NCBI GenBank assembly: GCA_023430465.1
Contig: JAEZAM010000015.1
Location: 1 to 29,451 of the forward strand
Direction: 5' to 3'
DNA: 29,451 nucleotides
Source of the DNA: Bacteroidota bacterium
GTDB lineage: Bacteria > Bacteroidota > Bacteroidia > Chitinophagales > Chitinophagaceae
Part shown: positions 1 through 8,599 of the stretch, piece by piece
How the letters are laid out: each line of letters opens with the position of its first letter
Position numbering within the stretch: the first letter of the stretch is position 1
The notes under the pieces: generated by a model
Seen by the model: only the letters and a program-made list of their open reading frames with translations
The model's database searches: none
What the model was told of the DNA's origin: nothing
Made by a program: the position numbers and the translations under genes

Positions 1-243
1 ACGTGCGCTGCGCTGCTGTATATATACTCCCATGGTTGAGCTACGATGCCTGCCGTAGCCGGCTTTTGATGAATGTAATTGATCTTTTGGAAGGGGAATG
101 GCACTGTACAACTCTTCAGGATGGTTGCCCTGTTGCCAGAACTGAAAGTCGGCGTTCCGTGAGTTTGCTTCTCCAAACTCTTTGGAAAGGCGATCCACTC
201 CCGTCGGCTTTGATGCCTGCCCGTTTCCTACAGCCCTTGATTC
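1..243 (-). pseudogene. Decayed REP-associated tyrosine (Y1/IS200-like) transposase, C-terminal part, cut by window edge
   Basis: This feature is visible only by reading the minus strand across frames. One frame (about positions 118-180) gives ANSRNADFQFWQQGNHPEEL followed by YS. A second frame (about 2-92) gives FQKINYIHQKPATAGIVAQP and then WEYIYSSAAH. A third (about 190-225) gives QSRREWIAFPK. In that order these match the C-terminal half of REP-associated transposases (RAYT, TnpA_REP), with the usual SRREW, FQFWQ-HPEELYS and YIH-NPV-AGIV-WEYIYSSA blocks. At least two frameshifts separate the pieces. No HUH motif or catalytic tyrosine region was found upstream, so the gene is also internally deleted or 5' truncated. 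The last residues run off position 1. It lies beside REP-like palindromes, the sequences such enzymes mobilise. I am fairly sure of the family and sure it is inactive. Confidence 0.72.
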
Positions 244-310
244 GCCATGGCTAAATCAACCGGACGCCCGATATTTCAACGCCTTCCATTGTCGAAAACC
301 AACTACATAA

Positions 311-440
311 GAAGGCGGACAACTTCTGCGAAGTTGGTCCGTAGTCAGAGCCCCTGGACAATAGAAGAGTCGGTAGTTCGAGACTACGGACAGCCACTAT
401 GTGAGGCTACGGGCAGTGGGGAAGACTACGGACAACTGGG
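311..440. repeat. Cluster of REP-like palindromic repeats
   Basis: A hairpin at 316-341 has arms CGGACAACTTC and GAAGTTGGTCCG around a TGC loop, with one bulged G, and is followed by TAGTC. The outer motif GGTCCGTAGTC (336-346) reappears inverted as GACTACGGACAG (382-393), in weaker form as GGCTACGGGCAG (405-416), and as GACTACGGACAA (424-435). Four related copies in 120 bases in both orientations, next to a REP-associated transposase remnant, suggest a decayed REP/BIME-like element. No gene is supported between 244 and 404. Function is inferred. Confidence 0.55.
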
Positions 441-719
441 TACTCCAAAATGGAGAATAACCAGCAGGATGTGCCCATCGACTGCCTGGTACTGATCGCC
501 AGGCACTTTGGTACCACCGTCGATGAAGTGATTTCGTTCGGAGAAAAAAACAACCAGCCCCAGGAGATTTCCGTGGAAGACAAAGCCACCCTCGAACAAC
601 TCCAGCTCATCAACGAACTCGACGCCGAAGAAAAAACCATCCTCCTAAAGCTCATTGAGACGTTCGTCTCTAAAAAAAGGTTCAAAGACTACCTGCAGAA
701 AAATATTGCGGCATTGTAG
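405..719 (+). pseudogene. C-terminal remnant of an XRE (Cro/CI-type helix-turn-helix) regulator
   Basis: From ATG 450 the frame reads MENNQQDVPIDCLVLIARHF and continues GTTVDEVISF. This matches the last part of an XRE-family HTH domain: the end of the recognition region (YSKMENN), then the typical IDxLVxIAxxFxTTVDE helix. The remainder, ending LQLINELDAEEKTILLKLIE and a KKRFKDYLQKNIAAL tail, is the helical extension common behind XRE domains in Bacteroidota. A full protein should carry about 45 more N-terminal residues with HTH helices 1-3. The frame stays open only to a stop at 402, and residues before GYSK come from the REP-like repeats. The gene therefore seems to have lost its DNA-binding half at the repeat border. 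An 89-residue product from ATG 450 is possible but should not bind DNA. Confidence 0.65.
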
Positions 720-823
720 AAGTGTTTGCCGGGGTAAAAATAAGCAAGCCACTGGTAGCGACTATCCGGCCGCTTTAATTATGTATAGTACCTAAACACA
801 GATTTTTATACCCTTGGAAGGTA

Positions 824-1249
824 TTAATCAGGCTTTTTATAGTTTATAACTTTAATTACTTTGGATCGTCTGTCATAATACTCCCATCTGCCTACTCTTT
901 TATAAATAACATGTTCTCGGCTAGCTACAAATACACTATCAGTTCCGGCAGTTCTTCCTCTAGAACTATACTGGTAGACGTCATTAGTGTTATAATAAAG
1001 CCCTCTTTCTTTTAATGTACTGTCCTTACTCCTATAACAACTCACCTCAATATATTTACAACTGTCGTAAGTCCTAATTCTCAGATATTGCCAGTTCTGG
1101 ATTGACCTTACTATTGTCTGATCGCATGACCCGCTTGGCCGGAAAGAAAATTTGTATTCTGGAAAGTACCAGGAAGTTCTCTGAGCGTAGGTTGATGAAA
1201 ACAAAATCATTCCCACAACAAGTAGTACTTTATGTTTATGTAATCCCAT
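824..1249 (-). CDS. Small exported protein, candidate immunity protein for the adjacent Rhs protein
   Basis: The 141-residue product begins with a lysine/histidine n-region and a hydrophobic stretch (LLVVGMILFSSTYA) ending in AQ at about residue 23, a good Sec signal peptide. The mature part holds several Tyr/Arg/Ser-rich strands and a C-terminal GRWEYYDRRSKVIKVINYK segment, like the MORN/YwqK-type repeats common in Bacteroidota. I do not recognise a named family. Its ATG lies one base after the TAA of the truncated Rhs gene upstream, so the two are almost certainly co-transcribed. Position directly behind a variable Rhs C-terminus is where immunity genes of polymorphic toxins sit, and export to the periplasm would fit an envelope-acting toxin. 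That role is inference only. The gene is AT-rich compared with the conserved genes further right. Confidence 0.7.
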   Translation of the reverse strand: MGLHKHKVLLVVGMILFSSTYAQRTSWYFPEYKFSFRPSGSCDQTIVRSIQNWQYLRIRTYDSCKYIEVSCYRSKDSTLKERGLYYNTNDVYQYSSRGRTAGTDSVFVASREHVIYKRVGRWEYYDRRSKVIKVINYKKPD

Positions 1250-1250
1250 T

Positions 1251-3110
1251 TTATCTTTTTAGGTTTATCTTAATATCAGGAGTACTTTCATTAACTTTCT
1301 CAAAGTCACTCCTACGCTCCATTACAGTATTCACTACAACATTTTTAACTCCACTTTTCAAAAACATTTGTTTCACTTGGTTTGCCACTTCGCCAAACGC
1401 TTTTTTCAATCCATCAAACGATTTGTCACTTAATGATATTGGCAAGTAATAGGATAGAGTAATATTAACCGACCTAATGCCTCCATCATCTTTAATCTTT
1501 TCAGGCAGATCATAGAAAGATTTAACGCCTCTATCAATTGATGTGGCATCTGCTTTTGACATCAAAGAGCCTTTGCCTGTAGATGGAACAGCGTAAAAGA
1601 AAGTTGCATTGTTATAGTCAAGATTAAGATTCTTTATCAATGGAATGTCTTGAGAGGCCATTCTATACTCAAACTCAGAACTTGAAAATTCATCCGATTC
1701 GTATCCAGCCTTTCCTTTCTCATCACCTAAATCATAATGAATTGTTGGAAATTTACCCGGGTCCTTTTCCTTTTTTGTTATCGCTTTCCCAAATAAGGCC
1801 TTTTCCGAAGCGTTGAGTGTTGCTTTACCGGTCGCGGCCTCCTTTTGCCGACCATCAAAATACAGCTTTCTTACCCAAACGTCCTTGTCCGTTAAATCTC
1901 CCCCATTCGCCGTAGAAAAATTCATGTCCATTACCTCTTTAGAATCTTGTGCGCGAATGCTTCTAATCGTGGTTTTTCTATGATTATCTTTACTGTCATA
2001 CCAATAAGTAACTACATATTTTTCCAATCCATCCAAATCTATACTTCTTATTACATCTCCTTCGGCATAAGAATATGGACTATTCCATGGAAAAGATTTA
2101 AACAAAGGATCAACTGACAGGAACTTCCCAATCCCAGGATTATAAATTCTAAACCCATAATCATACGCCGTCAGGCTATGCATCTCCGGGTCCTTCTCCT
2201 TCCCATTGAACCCATACCTGTAAAGGCTTCCGGCATCAAACTTCCGTCCAGGCATTACCATCCCAAAGGGATAGTAATCATTCGCCGTCAGCACATCTGG
2301 GTCAAAGCGCAATACCGGCTTGGGGTTCAGCACCGACCCATTGTCCTGCACCTGGATCCGGCGGTCAGATACCGTCACCAACACGTTGCCTAAATGATTC
2401 GACAACTCAAAATTGATCGCACCACGGGTCCAGCTCCGGTTGGAAATGCCATCCGTGCCGGCCATGCTTTCTGAACTTTGGAGCCACCAATTGGTGCTTT
2501 CCACATCCCGCATCGATCGCCACAATCCCAGCCTGCTGCTGCCATAGATCCCCACTTCCGCCTGGCTCAGCAATCCACCATTTACCCCGGGAATTTCTTC
2601 ATAAACCGCCATCACGTTTCCACTGGCATCCCGGACGTATGCCGTATGCTTGTTACCACCCACTGTTTTACCTATTCGGTTACCGCTGGCATCGTACGTA
2701 TAAGCAATGATCTGCCCGTTTTTTGTAATCCGGCTGATCTTTCCGTAAACATTCCATTCTATGGAACTCAGATGCTCTGCATTATCCGATACCAGGTTAC
2801 CGATCTCATCATAGGTATAATTATCCGCTGCCTGGGTTTCCAGGTCCTCTGCATAAGGGCTTGAAACCACTCCATCCGTTACATGCCGCAGCCGGTTGCT
2901 GATCCTGTTACCACTACCGTCAGCCGGGTAATGATATGCCAGGTTATCCATCGGTTTGCCCAAAGCCCCGGCAGCTCCATTACGCAGATAGGTTTCAATA
3001 TTGCCGTTGGCATCATACGTCGTTCGTTCCTGGTAGTCCCCTGCAGTTGATGGACTAATTACGTTTGTAGCGGTATTTATATCAGAACCGGCAACGGTTT
3101 GCGAGGTCAT
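1251..3110 (-). CDS. Rhs/YD-repeat protein, 5'-truncated, with unrecognised C-terminal domain
   Basis: The 619-residue product has YD-type repeats (TYDANGNIETY, NYTYDEIGNLVSD, AYTYDASGNRIGKTV) over about residues 30-160. A region with NHLGNVLVTVSDR and the DYYPFGMVMPGR motif follows (236-290). Next comes the Rhs core end, YGFNGKEKDPE...YDYGFRIYNPGIGKFLSVDPL (299-336), closing at IDLDGLE (357-363). Residues 364-619 are a variable C-terminal domain that I cannot assign. It contains a FDGRQKEAATGKATLN stretch and ends with an amphipathic VNITLSYYLPI...ANQVKQMFLKSGVKNVVV segment. Intact Bacteroidota Rhs proteins usually exceed 1000 residues and carry a signal peptide. Here an in-frame stop (3123-3125) lies just upstream of the ATG, so this is an orphan 3' end. 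No promoter was seen. It may be expressed poorly, act as a recombination donor, or be a pseudogene. Confidence 0.82.
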   Translation of the reverse strand: MTSQTVAGSDINTATNVISPSTAGDYQERTTYDANGNIETYLRNGAAGALGKPMDNLAYHYPADGSGNRISNRLRHVTDGVVSSPYAEDLETQAADNYTYDEIGNLVSDNAEHLSSIEWNVYGKISRITKNGQIIAYTYDASGNRIGKTVGGNKHTAYVRDASGNVMAVYEEIPGVNGGLLSQAEVGIYGSSRLGLWRSMRDVESTNWWLQSSESMAGTDGISNRSWTRGAINFELSNHLGNVLVTVSDRRIQVQDNGSVLNPKPVLRFDPDVLTANDYYPFGMVMPGRKFDAGSLYRYGFNGKEKDPEMHSLTAYDYGFRIYNPGIGKFLSVDPLFKSFPWNSPYSYAEGDVIRSIDLDGLEKYVVTYWYDSKDNHRKTTIRSIRAQDSKEVMDMNFSTANGGDLTDKDVWVRKLYFDGRQKEAATGKATLNASEKALFGKAITKKEKDPGKFPTIHYDLGDEKGKAGYESDEFSSSEFEYRMASQDIPLIKNLNLDYNNATFFYAVPSTGKGSLMSKADATSIDRGVKSFYDLPEKIKDDGGIRSVNITLSYYLPISLSDKSFDGLKKAFGEVANQVKQMFLKSGVKNVVVNTVMERRSDFEKVNESTPDIKINLKR

Positions 3111-3196
3111 CGTTCGTGTATATTATTTGTCGATGTTCGTGTAGTATTTCTTGTAAACGGAAGCCGAACCCCGGAAACAAACAACGCCAAATCTAA

Positions 3197-4714
3197 TTAA
3201 TACGTCACCTTCTGCAGGATGGTGTCATAATGATATCCCTTCGATGCCTTCCCGCGCTCGATGATCTGGGTAAGATAAAAACCGCCTGCCGTGAAAAACG
3301 TAGCGGAGCCTTCGGTTCTTGTTGTCCCATCCACCCCGCTGTGATCAAGGGAAGCTAATTTTTCCATCTCGCCATTTTCCAGGTTGATGACCGCCATAGC
3401 AGTGCCGGCTTTCATAAATCCGGCGAAAGCTGACATCACCAGGACAAGCTTCTTCCCTTCCACCCTTGCACCGGTGCTTCGCCCCTCGTTGGTATAAGAA
3501 CCTGCAGAGCGGTTGATCCCTACAGTCTTGAGCAATTTCCACTGGCGATCATAGATATCGACAGATACACCTTCATTCAGTAACCAGTTGCTGCCTTTTG
3601 TACTGGTCTTGTAGTGCATGATCTCTTTGACTACAACAATCCGATCGGGCGTAGCCAGGACGTCATTGATCTTCATACCCGATTCATAGCCTCTCTCGCC
3701 TCTTTCCAGTCCTTTTAATGCAGTGTATTCAATGCTTTTGCCATACTTCCCCGTGAGCTTCTGTTCGCCAAAGTTGGTGACATTTTTTTTGGAGAAATTG
3801 AACTCAAAAAAATTGTGGATGTCATCTTTCCCTTTGGTTTCATATTTCATGCCCACAAATACGATGGCGGGGTTCGAAGGGTCGATGGTAATTATGGGTT
3901 GCGGGCCAGTTAACGCGTCCCTGACAGAAATTGCCGTCATCAGCCTGTCTTTTTTTGAGCCATCACTCTTAAAGCACTCCATGATCATTTGATCATCCAC
4001 AACACTGCAGAGATAGAATTCTTTATTAGTGCCGGCGACAGAGCCGATGTACAGTCCGTCCTTGCCCAGCGAAGGGATCGCCGCCTGCGTTGCATTCAAT
4101 TCAGCATCCAGGGTGATAAGTGCTAGTTTCTCAGTGGCCAGTCGCTGTCGCATATTTTTCCCGTAATCTATACCTGACCGGCTGGAATTCGAGACCCGGA
4201 TAAAGACCTGGTCGCCCTTACCGTCCTGATCCTTCAGGATCTTTGAGTCGGTGTACACGGGCTCGGGGCTAGTGAAAATAACTTTCTGCTTCAATATACT
4301 TCCCTTAGTTCCATCAACGATGAACGCAGTAACCTGCGTGCTGTTGTCATTCCCGCCGTTGATATCGGAAGTGATCACGAGAAAATTGTCGCCAAGCTTC
4401 GATATCCCGGTCGTGGTGGTGCCTGTCAGTTTGGTTTGCCAGAGTGTCTTGCCCTCCCCGGATATCCGTACGATGCCTGCTTCATCGAGGCCAAAGCCGG
4501 CGGCAAATGCGAAGCCTCCATCAGCGAGGTAAAGGATGCTGTGTTTCCAGGATGGAATGGAATAATAGTTACCGCTGGCGGCTGTCATCTCTTCAACGGA
4601 CCATGCCTGGCGGGGCAGCGGCGGGGCAACGGTTTGGGCGAATGTGGTTGAATGAGAAAAGATTAAAACGCAGGCTGTAAGGATCGCCTGTCCGGTCAGG
4701 TTACGAAGGTGGGA
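3197..4714 (-). CDS. Secreted protein of unknown function
   Basis: No ATG fits the start. I chose GTG 4714, giving SHLRNLTGQAILTACVLIFS then HSTTFAQ, a compact Sec signal peptide with cleavage after AQ. A TTG at 4762 would add 16 residues and is the alternative. The mature protein of about 480 residues is rich in short beta-strand-like segments separated by glycine and asparagine turns (ILYLADGGFAFAAGFGLDEA, LGDNFLVITSDING, GKKLVLVMSAFAGFMKAGTA), the look of a beta-propeller or similar all-beta fold. No catalytic motif and no T9SS sorting domain were found; it ends plainly in LQKVTY. It is divergent from the large secreted gene on the right. Function unknown. Confidence 0.7.
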   Translation of the reverse strand, partial: SHLRNLTGQAILTACVLIFSHSTTFAQTVAPPLPRQAWSVEEMTAASGNYYSIPSWKHSILYLADGGFAFAAGFGLDEAGIVRISGEGKTLWQTKLTGTTTTGISKLGDNFLVITSDINGGNDNSTQVTAFIVDGTKGSILKQKVIFTSPEPVYTDSKILKDQDGKGDQVFIRVSNSSRSGIDYGKNMRQRLATEKLALITLDAELNATQAAIPSLGKDGLYIGSVAGTNKEFYLCSVVDDQMIMECFKSDGSKKDRLMTAISVRDALTGPQPIITIDPSNPAIVFVGMKYETKGKDDIHNFFEFNFSKKNVTNFGEQKLTGKYGKSIEYTALKGLERGERGYESGMKINDVLATPDRIVVVKEIMHYKTSTKGSNWLLNEGVSVDIYDRQWKLLKTVGINRSAGSYTNEGRSTGARVEGKKLVLVMSAFAGFMKAGTAMAVINLENGEMEKLASLDHSGVDGTTRTEGSATFFTAGGFYLTQIIERGKASKGYHYDTILQKVTY

Positions 4715-5023
4715 CACAAGGTTTGTTTTGGTGGAAGTACAATGATAAGGAGAATGAGGCAAAAAGCAAGGAGGGTGACATGTATAACAAAGGGAGATGC
4801 TGCAGAGCAGGAGCAGCGCTTTTTACAAACTTCATTGCTTATCCAAAAAATCTTTTACATTCGTCACTTGCATGGCCAGGCCCTCTCAAAGCGGGAAGAC
4901 ATGTAATCCCAGGTTCTTACGGTCAGGGGAAGTTCACCCGGTACCTTCCGAACCGTCGCCAACCCCACGTCAAACCGCGACCGCTTCTGCGAAGAAGCAA
5001 TGTATCAATTCAAATAACTGTTT
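4715..5023. other. Divergent intergenic region with one small hairpin
   Basis: This 309-base gap separates two divergent genes for exported proteins, so both promoters should lie here, but no TAnnTTTG match with a proper TTTG partner was seen; TACATTCG near 4856 is one mismatch away. A hairpin at 4983-4998 (GCTTCT, GCGA loop, AGAAGC) shares the 11-mer CTTCTGCGAAG with the REP-like hairpin at 322-332 and may be a decayed relative. No gene is supported. Confidence 0.4.
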
Positions 5024-8000
5024 ATGAAAATTGTCTTTACAATAAAGGCGGTAGTGACTCGTATTGCAATGCTTTCGGAAATCCCGAAGCACCCTGTTTT
5101 CGCGAAACCCAGGCGGGCTAAGGCCCTAACCAGCTTATGCTGGATAGTTTTACTCCAATCCTTTGTTTTGCTGGAACCTGTCGCGGCTCAGTGGTCGTCC
5201 GACCCCGCGGTAAACACGACAATCAGCGGAAGCGGCCGTCGGCCGAAAATTACAACTGACAGGAATGGGGGAAGTATAATTACCTGGGCCAGCGGCAATC
5301 GCATCTATGCCCAGCGGCTAAACGCTTCAGGCATACCCCAATGGGCAAACGGCGGAATTCCCCTAGCCTCAGCAAGCACACAACAGCAGGATCCCTCAAT
5401 TGTGAGTGATGGTTCCGACGGAGCAATCATCACCTGGACAAGCTTTACCGGCATACCTGATATTTATGCTCAACGGGTGAATGGCGCGGGAATTCTGCAA
5501 TGGGGCCCGGATGGTGTTCCTGTCTGCCAGGATGCCGGGGCGCAGACCCTCCCACTGATAGTAAGTGACGGCTCAAACGGTGCTGTTATTACTTGGAAGG
5601 ATTCAAGAACCGCGGTCTTCGCGCAACGACTAAATGGTTCGGGAGTTCCGCAATGGACCCCGAATGGGTTGGCAGTTTGTCCCGGCGTGACTGCAGAAAC
5701 TGCTGCAGTATTGACTGAAGACAATGCTGGTGGAGCTATTCTCGCGTGGCCTGATCCCCGAAACGGCACCCTGGACATTTACGCGCAGCGAATCACTAAC
5801 GCAGGGACAACAGCGTGGGCTAATAACGGAGTTCCCATCTCCAATGCTGCGGGACAGCAAACTGAACCAAGGATTTCAGCAGATGGTGGTGGCGGTGCTC
5901 TCATCATCTGGACAGATAGCAGGAACGGCGCCGGGACAGACGTTTACGCGCAACGACTTAATTCGAACGGCGCTACACTATGGACTGCGGATGGGCTACC
6001 AATTTGCACCGCCGCAGATGTGCAGGCTTCAATCGGGATAATTCCAGATGGAATCGGTGGAGCGATTGCCTCCTGGACTGATCGCAGAAATGGTAATATT
6101 GATATTTATGCGTTGCGTATTAATACAGTAGGATCCGTTGTTGATCCGGTGAATGGCGTCGCTATCGCCACTGATCCTGCTGAGCAATCGGTAGCCTCGA
6201 TGACCAGCGATGGAACCGGCGGTGCAATAATAACATGGATGGATTATCGTAATAATAATTATGATATCTACGCGCAGCGATTCGGTGCTGCTGGTGCCGT
6301 ATTATGGTCAATAAATGGCAGACCGGTGGCCACCAGCTTTGGCAGCCAGGGTTATCCAACTCTTGTAAACGATGGAAATGGCGGTGCTGTAGTGTGCTGG
6401 GAAGCTTTCAACATCGGCGTCTCTGCTCAAAATGTAAACCCCGACGGAAGTCTGGGTATCCAGGAACCACGGCCTTCAATTTCCTCCTTCTCCCCTGCGG
6501 AGGGTTATACGGGTGATACGATTACTATTGTGGGAAGCAATTTCGCGAACGTAACGGCTGTCGCCATCGATGGACTCCAGGTGTCAGCTTTCAGCATTGT
6601 GAATGCATCAACGATCAGAGCGCAGGTAAATTCCGCGACCGTTGGAACAATCTCCGTTATCAGCGCAGTAGGTACGGGTACATCACCGACAAACTTCAAT
6701 TACAGGGGCTACATCTCCGCTGCCAATGGAAACTGGACCTCAGGAACTACCTGGCGTGGCGGTAACCCGCCACCTTCGGGCGCTCCCGTTACTATCGATC
6801 ATGATGTGGTGCTGAATGCACCGGTTATCAATCATGCTCCACTGACCATTCATCCCGCAAATTCGCTTGTCCTTGCATCGCAATACACCAACAGTTCTAC
6901 CCTTACAGTGTCTGGAACACTGGAGTTGACTGCTGGTAGTGTATTGCTTGGTAACAGTCCTGTCTATTCGGAAACGTCAATTTTACAATATAACACTGCT
7001 GGTACATTCGCTGTCGGAAACGAATGGAGGGGTGCGTCCGCCAGTGCAGGAACAGGAGTGCCGGCAAGGATTGAGATTCTAAGCGGAACAGTTAACATGC
7101 CGGCGGCTGACTGTAGCGTAGCTGGCTCCCTTGTAGTTGCAGAAGGAAATCTTAACCTCAATAATGCAGGTGCACTCCTGATCGGAGGAACCGGCGGTTC
7201 ACTTTATAACCAGTCATCCGGCACGCTGGTCGCAAACAACAGTACCGTAATTTTTCATGGCCTCGGGAAACAAAACATCCTGACAAACGGCGTTGTACCC
7301 CGGTTTTATGACCTCATAGTAGATAAGCCTGCGGGTACGCTCATATCGATTAATGGTATACAGGTCGATCATAAACTGAGCCTTTTAAACAGCACTATCG
7401 CGATCGCAGATGTCAACAAAGCGGTACATGTAGATGGAGACATTATACGTACCAATGGTTTTGTAATAGGGTATCTTTCCCGCAATTTACTGCCCGGTTC
7501 CAATACATTGGATTTCGCTGTTGGAACGATGGCTGGCTATACCCCGGCTACGCTGACCGTGAGCGGTGTAGGCACTGCAGGTACATTAAAGGTTATGGCT
7601 GTTGATGGTAAAAGCAACAACTATCCATCAGGATTTAGTTCATCCAAATTCCTGGACAGAAATTGGTCGGTTCAAAGTACCGCATCGTTCGCGACTGCAA
7701 GCGCGGCGTTTGTATTCCTGGAACAGGACCTGGTTGAAACCACAGCATCAGCCCTGGCTGCTTACAAGTTCAATACAGCCAGCGGTCATTATTATCCAGC
7801 GCCTGCTGATTTTACTATTAATGGTACCAGCTATGTCTTCAATAATATTACCTCATTCAGTGAATTCGGAGCAGGGGTAGCAGAGACCTCGCTCCCGGTG
7901 ACGCTGGTGTCTTTCACTGGTTCGCTTTTGTCCGGCAGTATTGCGCGGCTAAGCTGGAGGACTGGCTTAGAAGAGAACTTCTCTCATTTTATTTTGGAAA

Positions 8001-8422
8001 AAAAGGTTCAGGGAAATCAGTACGAGTCAACACGGAAGGTGTTGGCGAAAGGAGACAATTCGCATTACATAGCTGATGATACCTTACTGGACGCGACGGC
8101 ATCTTACAGATTGAAGATGGTTGATCACGATGGCAGGTTTGAGTACAGCAAGGTCATCAGGCTGGTGACAATGCCTGATGGTCAGGGATTGACGATTTTC
8201 CCTAATCCGGTTGTTTCTTCCACATCGGTTCGTCACCCCAGGACCAAAAAAGCAGGTGTACTATCGGTAGACGGCCTTGACGGAAGAAGGTTGTTGTTGC
8301 AGTGGGTATCAAAAGATGCGGAGCAGACTACAATAGATTGCAGCAGTTTACCCGCAGGCACATACATTCTAAGTTATCGCGAAGGAGATGACAAGCGGAG
8401 TGTGGTGATGGTGAAGCAGTAG
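5024..8422 (+). CDS. Large T9SS-secreted protein: eight 52-residue repeats, IPT/TIG domain, sorting domain
   Basis: The 1132-residue product has a long n-region, then a hydrophobic core (LCWIVLLQSFVLLEPVAA) ending in AQ near residue 56; ATG 5069 is an alternative start. Residues about 58-480 hold eight repeats of about 52 residues with the consensus DGxGGAIITWxDxRNxxxDIYAQRLNxxGxxxWxxNGxPI, suggesting an eight-bladed beta-propeller or solenoid. An IPT/TIG domain follows (about 484-564, PSISSFSPAEGYTGDTITIV). After it comes a beta-rich region opening ISAANGNWTSGTTWRGG. Residues from about 955 carry LPVTLVSFTGSLL...LSWRTGLEENFSHFILE, a module often placed before the sorting signal. The end (from about 1056, TIFPNPV...LPAGTYILSY...VVMVKQ) is a type A T9SS sorting domain. 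Role: probably cell-surface binding or adhesion; the ligand is unknown. Confidence 0.9.
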   Translation: MKIVFTIKAVVTRIAMLSEIPKHPVFAKPRRAKALTSLCWIVLLQSFVLLEPVAAQWSSDPAVNTTISGSGRRPKITTDRNGGSIITWASGNRIYAQRLNASGIPQWANGGIPLASASTQQQDPSIVSDGSDGAIITWTSFTGIPDIYAQRVNGAGILQWGPDGVPVCQDAGAQTLPLIVSDGSNGAVITWKDSRTAVFAQRLNGSGVPQWTPNGLAVCPGVTAETAAVLTEDNAGGAILAWPDPRNGTLDIYAQRITNAGTTAWANNGVPISNAAGQQTEPRISADGGGGALIIWTDSRNGAGTDVYAQRLNSNGATLWTADGLPICTAADVQASIGIIPDGIGGAIASWTDRRNGNIDIYALRINTVGSVVDPVNGVAIATDPAEQSVASMTSDGTGGAIITWMDYRNNNYDIYAQRFGAAGAVLWSINGRPVATSFGSQGYPTLVNDGNGGAVVCWEAFNIGVSAQNVNPDGSLGIQEPRPSISSFSPAEGYTGDTITIVGSNFANVTAVAIDGLQVSAFSIVNASTIRAQVNSATVGTISVISAVGTGTSPTNFNYRGYISAANGNWTSGTTWRGGNPPPSGAPVTIDHDVVLNAPVINHAPLTIHPANSLVLASQYTNSSTLTVSGTLELTAGSVLLGNSPVYSETSILQYNTAGTFAVGNEWRGASASAGTGVPARIEILSGTVNMPAADCSVAGSLVVAEGNLNLNNAGALLIGGTGGSLYNQSSGTLVANNSTVIFHGLGKQNILTNGVVPRFYDLIVDKPAGTLISINGIQVDHKLSLLNSTIAIADVNKAVHVDGDIIRTNGFVIGYLSRNLLPGSNTLDFAVGTMAGYTPATLTVSGVGTAGTLKVMAVDGKSNNYPSGFSSSKFLDRNWSVQSTASFATASAAFVFLEQDLVETTASALAAYKFNTASGHYYPAPADFTINGTSYVFNNITSFSEFGAGVAETSLPVTLVSFTGSLLSGSIARLSWRTGLEENFSHFILEKKVQGNQYESTRKVLAKGDNSHYIADDTLLDATASYRLKMVDHDGRFEYSKVIRLVTMPDGQGLTIFPNPVVSSTSVRHPRTKKAGVLSVDGLDGRRLLLQWVSKDAEQTTIDCSSLPAGTYILSYREGDDKRSVVMVKQ

Positions 8423-8599
8423 GAAGTTCCTTTCTGCGCCTGCCAAATCTAACCTACATTGAAATGAACGCTAAATAACAAGGTGAAAATGAAAATCAAC
8501 CATTTCGAAAACAATGTGAAAATATAATTAGTAATTTCATTTTACATCACGAAAGAACGAAGTGCCAAAAAAGGCATACACCTTGCGAACAATAAGCTT
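8423..8599. other. Intergenic region between convergent secreted-protein genes
   Basis: These 177 AT-rich bases separate two convergent genes. No convincing intrinsic terminator, RNA gene or repeat was found; GCC-AAAAAA-GGC near 8562 is too short a stem to call. Confidence 0.4.

Noticed and set aside
3..254. Open frame of 83 codons on the plus strand
   Set aside because: It is the opposite strand of the decayed transposase; its translation has no recognisable feature.
797..813. Possible terminator hairpin (ATACCCTTGGAAGGTAT) behind the small exported gene
   Set aside because: The stem is short with a wobble pair and the minus strand continues with A residues rather than a T-run.
5198..6465. 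Tandem repeats considered as a DNA repeat array
   Set aside because: The repetition is at the protein level (52-residue units); the nucleotide sequences have diverged strongly and no CRISPR-like spacing exists.
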